Assembly: GCA_002437575.1 (NCBI GenBank)
Contig: DJQK01000126.1
Span: 25,602-43,849 of the forward strand
Reading direction: 5' to 3'
Length of the DNA: 18,248 bases
Source: Clostridiales bacterium UBA6388
GTDB taxonomy: Bacteria; Bacillota; Clostridia; Oscillospirales; Oscillospiraceae
Position numbers and translations under genes: made by a program. The notes under the pieces were generated by a model. It saw only the letters and a list, made by a program, of their open reading frames with translations, did not search any database and was not told where the DNA came from. The stretch's first letter is position 1, and the number at the start of each line of letters is the position of its first letter. Below are positions 12,895-18,248 of the stretch, piece after piece.

Positions 12895-14559
12895 TTATTT
12901 CCTTGTCAGTGTAGTCCACTGAACCGGCGCGTAATTGTTTGTTCCGATTTCAAAGCCGCTCACGATTTCCGGATTGACCGCAAACGTCACGGTCGGATAG
13001 TAAAGCGGTACAAGAAGCGCCTCGTCCTGAATCTGACCAAACACAAGATCGTAATACTTTTGGCGTTCCGTCTCATCCTGGCTGCGCAGCGCGCTCCAGA
13101 TGTTCTCAACCAACTGCTCATCGTACCAGACGCGTGCATGCCCCTGCGCTACGGAAAGCTGTGTGAACATAATGGTCATGTCATTGTGCGGGACCCAGGA
13201 GGCAGAGGAAGTTCTCTGGAAGATCAGATCATAATCAAGCGTTGTCATCTGAATTTCGTTGTAGGCGTTTGTATCAACCGTGCGGATGTTCACTTTCAAG
13301 CCGATCTGCGCCAGGCTGGACTGAATAAACTGCGCAACCTCCGACCACTCCGGAAATTCCTCCGTCGTAATGACAAGGCTCAGTTCGTAGTCTACACCAT
13401 CTTTATCCAAGAAGCCATCGCCGTCGGAATCCTGCAAGCCGGCTTCTTCGATCAAAGCTTTGGCTCGTTCCAAATCATAAGCATATCCGGGGCTGTTCTG
13501 CTCGGTGACATACGGAACGGTTTCTGCGTTATAAAGACCCTTGGCAGCCGTTCCGATACCGGTCAGAAGCGTGGCTGCCAGCGTTTCATTGTCGATCGCG
13601 TAGTTGACAGCTTGACGGACGCGCACATCCTGAAACAGCTCGTTATCTTGACTGAAATTCATATAGTGCGCGCACATTTCGGAGGCTGCATACAGCTCAT
13701 ACACGCCGTCATTTTCCAGAACAGAATATCCGGCAGAGGTGATCTTACCAAGAAGCTCACCGCCAATGATGTCTACTTCACCGCTCTCCAGCGCCATAAC
13801 CCGCGCTTCTCCGCTTGGAATTACTTTGAAGATGATCCGATCCAATGCGGGCTTTTCGCCCCAATAATAGGGATTCGGCACAAGCGTAACTTTCTCGTCC
13901 GGAACATAATCTTCGACCATCCACTGACCGGTTCCAACGGGCCATTTGAAATTACCCATGACCTCCCCATTGTCCTCAACACAGCTCGGCGCGAGGAATC
14001 TGTTGGGACGAGGATAGGTAAGCTCCGTTAAAATGGAATATGTTGACTCTGCAAAAACAATTCTGACCGTGTATTCGTCCAAAGCTTCGTAGCTTTCTGC
14101 CTTATAGCAGGTCAACGAGGCATGGCGGTCATTATTCATCCAGCGGTTCAGATTGAAAATCACAGCATCCGCATTAAAATCTGTTCCATCCGAAAATTTG
14201 ACGCCTTCCCGCAGATGAAACGTATAGGTTTTTCCGTCCTCTGAAATATCCCAGCTGGTAGCAAGCTGCGGAAGAATCGTTCCGTTTCCGCCATCTTCTA
14301 CAAAACCTTCGTAAATCATTTTATACAGGACATGCGGGCCGTTGTAGGTTGCGGCATCCAACGTGTCAATGGCTGCGTCACGATATAGCGCAATCGTCAA
14401 TTCTTTTTCCGCTGTATCAGACGCAGGCTCTGCGGAAGTATCAGACGTACTTTGCTGAGGATCTGCGGAATCTGTTTTAGAACTTGCGCAAGACGCAAGC
14501 ACACTTACAAGCAGGCAGATCGCCGCAAACAGGGTGATAATTTTTTTGAATTTTGTCAT
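12895..14559 (-). CDS. Nickel/peptide ABC transporter substrate-binding lipoprotein (SBP family 5, NikA-like)
   Basis: 554 residues. A lipoprotein signal peptide (KK, hydrophobic 7-20, lipobox L21-A-S-C24) anchors the mature protein outside the membrane through Cys24, followed by an acidic Ser/Thr linker. The rest is a family-5 solute-binding fold: LATSWDISEDGKTYTFHLRE, WPVGTGQWMVEDY, NPYYWGEKPALDRIIFKVIP and RVRQAVNYAID. Features shared with NikA are the PRPNRFLAPS segment, resembling the RPVRFLSP region with a ligand-contacting Arg in NikA, and FKVIP(S)GEARVMALESGEVDII. Oligopeptide or opine-metal ligands remain possible. ATG at 14559 is chosen over an upstream in-frame start inside the ATPase gene because it places the signal peptide correctly and has AAGGAAAG upstream. 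It lies 19 bases after the ATPase gene. Confidence 0.88.
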   Translation of the reverse strand: MTKFKKIITLFAAICLLVSVLASCASSKTDSADPQQSTSDTSAEPASDTAEKELTIALYRDAAIDTLDAATYNGPHVLYKMIYEGFVEDGGNGTILPQLATSWDISEDGKTYTFHLREGVKFSDGTDFNADAVIFNLNRWMNNDRHASLTCYKAESYEALDEYTVRIVFAESTYSILTELTYPRPNRFLAPSCVEDNGEVMGNFKWPVGTGQWMVEDYVPDEKVTLVPNPYYWGEKPALDRIIFKVIPSGEARVMALESGEVDIIGGELLGKITSAGYSVLENDGVYELYAASEMCAHYMNFSQDNELFQDVRVRQAVNYAIDNETLAATLLTGIGTAAKGLYNAETVPYVTEQNSPGYAYDLERAKALIEEAGLQDSDGDGFLDKDGVDYELSLVITTEEFPEWSEVAQFIQSSLAQIGLKVNIRTVDTNAYNEIQMTTLDYDLIFQRTSSASWVPHNDMTIMFTQLSVAQGHARVWYDEQLVENIWSALRSQDETERQKYYDLVFGQIQDEALLVPLYYPTVTFAVNPEIVSGFEIGTNNYAPVQWTTLTRK

Positions 14560-14578
14560 GGCTTTCTTTCCTTTCTCT

Positions 14579-15523
14579 TTATGCAAAATGGCACGCAACG
14601 TAATCGCCATTTTCATATTTCTTTAATTCCGGTTTTTGCATTCTGCACCGTTCCGCTGCGTACGGGCAGCGGTTTTGCAGTACGCAGCCGCACAGTGGGG
14701 CCGAGAAGTCCTCCGATTTTTTTAGCGGGATCTCCGGGATTTTCCGTTCGTGTGGATCTGGCCGCAGGGTTGCGGCAAGCAGCGCTTTGGTATAGGGATG
14801 ACGAACAGATTCCTGCTCAAAATTCGAGGTAATCTCAACAATGGTTCCCAAATACATCACGATTACTCTGTCACAAACTTTCCTTGTGGCTGACATATCG
14901 TGGGAAATGAACAGATAAGTAAGCGCATATGTAGTCTTTAACTGCCGCAACAGATCCAGAATTTTATTACGCACGCCATAATCCAGGCTGGATACCGCTT
15001 CATCGCAGACAACAAACTCCGGCTTCGTAATCAACGCGCGGGCAATTCCAATTCTTTGGCACTGACCTCCGCTCAGCTCGTTTGGATAGCGAGTGAGATA
15101 CGATCCGCCAAGACCGACCTGCTCCAACACTTCAACAAGCATTTTTTCTGAAGCTCTGTGCGAACCGTTCTTACAATGCAGTAACGGTTCTGTGAGAATT
15201 TGACGTACATCGTAATATGGATCAAAAGAATCGTAGCTGCTTTGAAAAACCATTTGCATACGTTGACGATATGGAAGCATATTCTTATGGGCCAGCTTCG
15301 TGATAGCTTCGCCGTGAAAGAATAATTCTCCTTTGGAAATGGACTCCAAGCGGAGCAGGCATTTTCCAAGCGTCGTTTTTCCGCAGCCGGATTCCCCTAC
15401 GAGACCGACACTTTCCCCTTTGTAAATTTGAAGAGAAATGTCGCGCAGGACATACTCCGCATCGGAGGTAATATGCCTGGCGTAAGATTTATATAAATGT
15501 TGTGCTTCTATCAGTTTTTCCAT
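14579..15523 (-). CDS. Nickel/peptide ABC transporter ATPase (NikE/OppF-like)
   Basis: A 314-residue ABC ATPase. Walker A GESGCGKT is at 43-50, the Q-loop in MVFQSSYDSFDP near 91-102, signature LSGGQCQR at 150-157, Walker B VVCDEAVSSLD at 171-181 (Ala where Pro is usual) and H-loop His208 in ISHD. The C-terminal oligopeptide/nickel-type extension carries a Cys cluster (Cys278, 280, 286, 293, 311; CVLQNRCPYAAERC), which in related OppD/OppF-type ATPases can hold an iron-sulfur cluster. It pairs with the adjacent NikD-like ATPase as the second motor subunit. Its ATG follows the upstream stop by eight bases, and no good ribosome binding site is visible, so translation probably depends on coupling. 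Confidence 0.9.
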   Translation of the reverse strand: MEKLIEAQHLYKSYARHITSDAEYVLRDISLQIYKGESVGLVGESGCGKTTLGKCLLRLESISKGELFFHGEAITKLAHKNMLPYRQRMQMVFQSSYDSFDPYYDVRQILTEPLLHCKNGSHRASEKMLVEVLEQVGLGGSYLTRYPNELSGGQCQRIGIARALITKPEFVVCDEAVSSLDYGVRNKILDLLRQLKTTYALTYLFISHDMSATRKVCDRVIVMYLGTIVEITSNFEQESVRHPYTKALLAATLRPDPHERKIPEIPLKKSEDFSAPLCGCVLQNRCPYAAERCRMQKPELKKYENGDYVACHFA

Positions 15524-15531
15524 TTTATTTG

Positions 15532-16332
15532 TTATGCTCTTGCTGCTTTCAGAAGCTGTTTTGTGTAGGGATGCTTCGGAGCGTCAAATACATTTTGAAC
15601 TGAACCATACTCCACGATATGCCCAGCTTCCATAACGTATAGATCATCTGCCAGTTGCGCAACGATTCCAATGTCATGTGTAATCAGCAACACAGAAATG
15701 CCCTGCGCATTCATTTGCTTTAGTTCCTCTAATATTCCGGCCTGAATTGTTAAATCCAGCGAGGTGGTAGGTTCGTCCGCAATGAGCAATGCCGGTTTTA
15801 CCAGAAAGGCCATCGCAATCATGACCCGCTGGCACATGCCGCCGCTGAGTTCAAACGGATAAGACCGGAACACCCGCTCTGCATCTGCGAGGTGAGCCTG
15901 CCGAAGTGCCTGGAGACATTGCAGCTCCGCTTCCGCTTTTTTGTGATATTTTCCGTGAACACGGAGCAGCTCCAGCATCTGATGCCGAACGGTATAAACC
16001 GGATTCAGCGAGTCCGCGCAGTCCTGAAAAATCATAAAAATCTGATTCCCATATAAACGAATTCGCTGCTGCTGGTTCATTTTCAGCAAGTCCTTGCCTT
16101 GAAACAGAATTTCTCCGTGTCGGATCTCACCGGGCGGATCGATCAGGTGAAATATGGACTTGCAGGTTACAGACTTTCCGCTTCCGCTTTCTCCGATCAG
16201 CGCAGTGATCGTGCCGGATTTTACGCAGAGGCTGACATCATTTACTGCATCAATGGTATCCCCCGTATCCGGAAGATAAAAGCTGGTTGTCAGATTCCGA
16301 ATTTCCAGCAGATTTGTATTATGGCTGCTCAT
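15532..16332 (-). CDS. Nickel/peptide ABC transporter ATPase (NikD/OppD-like)
   Basis: A 266-residue ABC ATPase. Walker A GESGSGKS is at 48-55, the Q-loop at IFQDCADSLNP (101-111), signature LSGGMCQR at 162-169, Walker B LLIADEPTTSLD at 182-193 and H-loop His219 (ITHD). It ends shortly after HPYTKQLLKAARA and so lacks the Cys-rich C-terminal extension of its partner: the short NikD form rather than a long OppD. The ATG overlaps the stop of the permease gene by four bases (ATGA), indicating translational coupling. It would sit on the cytoplasmic face and drive import together with the NikE-like subunit. Confidence 0.9.
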   Translation of the reverse strand: MSSHNTNLLEIRNLTTSFYLPDTGDTIDAVNDVSLCVKSGTITALIGESGSGKSVTCKSIFHLIDPPGEIRHGEILFQGKDLLKMNQQQRIRLYGNQIFMIFQDCADSLNPVYTVRHQMLELLRVHGKYHKKAEAELQCLQALRQAHLADAERVFRSYPFELSGGMCQRVMIAMAFLVKPALLIADEPTTSLDLTIQAGILEELKQMNAQGISVLLITHDIGIVAQLADDLYVMEAGHIVEYGSVQNVFDAPKHPYTKQLLKAARA

Positions 16333-17213
16333 TCGGATGCCTCCTTCCGGCTCAGCTTTTTCCCGGATGGCTTCAGCGCCTCGCCAAGCCCCTCTCCAAA
16401 AATATTCAGGGAAAACGCAACGATCATAATGACCAGTCCCGGCCAGAACATCAGCCGGGGTGCCAGCCGCAGGTATTCCCTCGCTTCGCTGAGCATAACG
16501 CCCCAGTCAGACATCGGGGATTGTGTTCCAAGACCAATAAAGGAAAATGCCGCAATGTGCATAATAATTGCACCGATGCGAAGCGTCGCGTAAACAACGA
16601 CCGGCGACATTACATTTAGGATGACATGGCGGAAAATAATTTCCGTATCGGACAGGCCGTTCGCTTTTGCCGCCGTAATATAGCCCTTTTCCCGAATTTG
16701 AAGAACCTCCCCACGCACCATGCGCGCAAGCGGAGCCCACCAGAGAGAAACCAGCACCAGCATGATATTTTGCAGGCCCGGACCCAGGATTCCTACAACG
16801 GCCAAGCCAACCAGAGACGATGGAAAGGTGCATACGATGTCCACCATGCGCATGATGATTCCGTCGATCATGCCGCCCTTATATCCGGCAATCACGCCGA
16901 GTGGAACGCCAATGATCAGGATTCCTGCCAGTACGGCCAGAGCATTGCCAAGTGTTGTGCTTGTTCCGGCAATCAAACGAGAAAGAACGCAGCGGCCAAG
17001 CTGGTCATTTCCCAACGGATACTCACGGCTTGGCTCTGCCATGCGCAGCTCCGGATGCACTTCGTTTGGATCGTTTGGTGCGAAAAAGGCAGAAAAGACA
17101 GCAACCAGAAGAAATGCCAGCAGGACGATACCACCGATAAGTGCCGGTATATTTTTTAGGAATCGGCGCAGAACTTTCTGCGTATTGCTTATCCGTTTAT
17201 TTGCTGGTTTCAT
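16329..17213 (-). CDS. Nickel/peptide ABC transporter permease (NikC/DppC-like)
   Basis: A 294-residue inner-membrane permease with six predicted membrane segments. The DppC-type N terminus (LLVAVFSAFFAPNDPN, then YPLGNDQLGRCVLSRLIAG) precedes the transport core. The EAA coupling loop, EKGYITAAKANGLSDTEI, lies near 180-197 and contacts the ATPases. DWGVMLSEAREYL near the end is a common family segment. It forms the channel with the NikB-like permease. Start and stop codons overlap their neighbours by four bases (ATGA) on both sides. Confidence 0.9.
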   Translation of the reverse strand: MKPANKRISNTQKVLRRFLKNIPALIGGIVLLAFLLVAVFSAFFAPNDPNEVHPELRMAEPSREYPLGNDQLGRCVLSRLIAGTSTTLGNALAVLAGILIIGVPLGVIAGYKGGMIDGIIMRMVDIVCTFPSSLVGLAVVGILGPGLQNIMLVLVSLWWAPLARMVRGEVLQIREKGYITAAKANGLSDTEIIFRHVILNVMSPVVVYATLRIGAIIMHIAAFSFIGLGTQSPMSDWGVMLSEAREYLRLAPRLMFWPGLVIMIVAFSLNIFGEGLGEALKPSGKKLSRKEASE

Positions 17214-18160
17214 CTGATTTCGTTCCTGCCTAACTGGATTTTTGGATTGATATAAGAATAGAGAATATCCATGATCAAATTGATGACGATGTAGGTCAGC
17301 GCAACCGTGACAATGTATCCCTCGACAACCGGAAGATCCTTTGCTTTCACACTCTCGACTGCAAATTTACCAATGCCATTCCACGAAAAAATAGTCTCAA
17401 TGGCAAAACTTCCGCAAATCAATCCGCTCAGGTTCGTTGCAATCAGTGTCATGCACGGAAGAACCGCGTTGCGCAGCGCATGCTTCATCATCACCGCATG
17501 GTAGCTCAAGCCTTTCGTCCGTGCAGCCCGGATATAGCCGGAATCCATCACCTGCAGAATACTTCCGCGAAGCAGGCGGGTATATAGAGCCATGTGCTCC
17601 AAACTCATAACAAACGCCGGAAGAAATATATTGGAAAGCTTGTTTCCGGATATGACGGGCACAACGCCAAGCTGGATCGCGAAAAAATACAGAAGCATCA
17701 ACCCCAGCCAGAAATTTGGCATCGTTGCGCCGATCAGTGTGAAAAAACGAATGATATGGTCAATGATTTTTCCGGGATGTCCAGCCGAAATCAGCGCCAG
17801 CGGTAACGCGCAAATCACAGCAATCAGCGTTGCTGTAACTGCCAAGGCCAGCGTTGCCGGGAACCTTCTCCCAATTTCATAAATTACCGGCTTTTTGGTT
17901 GTAAAAGAAGTTCCAAAATCCAGCCGAATTGCCTTTTGCAGCCAGTTCAGATACTGTACGGCAAGCGGCTTATTCAGCCCAAGCTCTTCTCGCTTCGCTG
18001 CTAAGGTAATATCGTTGACAATACCGCCCTCGTTTCGAATGGCAACAGATGCTACATCGCCGGAAGATAAATTGCTGAGAATAAAGGCTAAAACAGAGAT
18101 AACAATCAGCAGCGGTATAACCAGCAGCAGACGTTTTATAACAAAATTCGCTTTTTTCAA
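17210..18160 (-). CDS. Nickel/peptide ABC transporter permease (NikB/DppB-like)
   Basis: A 316-residue permease of the DppB/NikB group with about six membrane segments. Typical markers are the N-terminal segment (IKRLLLVIPLLIVISVLAFIL), here running into the periplasmic loop, LGLNKPLAVQYLNWL and LDFGTSF. The EAA loop DSGYIRAARTKGLSYHAVM near 205-223 binds an ATPase, and FSWNGIGKFAVESVKAKDLPVVEGY near the C terminus is conserved in the family. TTG at 18160 is the start, with GGAG six bases upstream. No convincing promoter is visible in the 88 bases before it, so transcription may come from further upstream. It is first of the six-gene block in this window. Confidence 0.88.
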   Translation of the reverse strand: MKKANFVIKRLLLVIPLLIVISVLAFILSNLSSGDVASVAIRNEGGIVNDITLAAKREELGLNKPLAVQYLNWLQKAIRLDFGTSFTTKKPVIYEIGRRFPATLALAVTATLIAVICALPLALISAGHPGKIIDHIIRFFTLIGATMPNFWLGLMLLYFFAIQLGVVPVISGNKLSNIFLPAFVMSLEHMALYTRLLRGSILQVMDSGYIRAARTKGLSYHAVMMKHALRNAVLPCMTLIATNLSGLICGSFAIETIFSWNGIGKFAVESVKAKDLPVVEGYIVTVALTYIVINLIMDILYSYINPKIQLGRNEIR

Positions 18161-18197
18161 GTTTTGCTCCAGCTTTCAAATATCTTTGTATAGTTTT

Positions 18198-18248
18198 TCA
18201 GTCCACTTCCTCCGCGTCCACGAACAGGTTCGTGACCTGCACGGGGAT
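18198..18248 (-). CDS. C-terminal end of an upstream gene (partial)
   Basis: A minus-strand frame runs from the window edge to a TGA at 18200-18198 and encodes IPVQVTNLFVDAEEVD. Its codons are GC-rich, unlike the AT-richer transporter genes that begin 37 bases downstream. Too little is present to name it. An alternative frame is open to a TGA overlapping the permease start (18159-18157), so this call is tentative. Confidence 0.4.
   Translation of the reverse strand: MPVQVTNLFVDAEEVD

Noticed and set aside
13060..14031. 323-codon plus-strand frame opposite the binding-protein gene
   Set aside because: Antisense shadow of a clear NikA-like protein; no ribosome binding site and no family resemblance.
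14559..14616. Upstream in-frame start of the binding protein at 14616
   Set aside because: It would put 19 extra residues before a normal lipoprotein signal peptide and lies within the preceding ATPase gene; the ATG at 14559 has a binding site.

Overview
The window looks like a chromosomal segment of a moderately GC-rich, anaerobic gut-type Firmicute, most likely a Clostridia/Oscillospiraceae relative. This rests on the trmN6-rsmI pair (the yabB-yabC order of Firmicutes), good AGGAGG-type ribosome binding sites, sigma-A-like promoters, a TatD-type radical SAM protein, an ECF S component and DUF1538/P-II genes. No rRNA, tRNA, CRISPR array, intact transposase or phage gene was seen.

Layout. 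1-202: part of a multi-hairpin repeat (copy A). 281-1827: trmN6-like and rsmI methyltransferase genes. 1955-2299: an intergenic minus-strand unit with a near-consensus promoter, about 310 nt of paired RNA and an intrinsic terminator, the best candidate for an undescribed noncoding RNA. 2521-3210: TetR-type regulator. 3392-5359 (minus): a tightly coupled operon of pyridoxal kinase, ECF S component and radical SAM protein. 5617-5991: short DtxR/MntR-type metal regulator. 6115-6834: DUF554 membrane protein. 6850-7170: second, inverted copy (B) of the multi-hairpin repeat. 7341-8636 (minus): GT4 glycosyltransferase. 8787-9479: YgjP-type zinc peptidase. 9517-11708 (minus): DUF1538 membrane protein coupled to a tandem P-II-like protein.

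11870-12058 holds a perfect 21-bp inverted repeat, a short orphan C-terminal reading frame and another hairpin, which together look like debris of a mobile or deleted element. 12137-18160 (minus) is a six-gene nickel/peptide-type ABC transporter operon in the order permease, permease, ATPase, ATPase, binding lipoprotein, methyltransferase. It is visibly less GC-rich than the rest (28-31 G+C per 60 bases in two hand-counted lines, against 39-40 in two lines from the first 11 kb). The 3' end of another, GC-rich reading frame enters at 18198-18248, so the transporter may be an acquired block with both edges inside the window.

Functionally, the left part mixes RNA modification, vitamin B6 uptake/salvage and metal-responsive regulation. 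The right part is import of a metal chelate or peptide. The least ordinary items are the minus-strand ncRNA unit, the two-copy modular hairpin element whose copies keep a stem by paired base changes, and the island edge at 11.9-12.1 kb.
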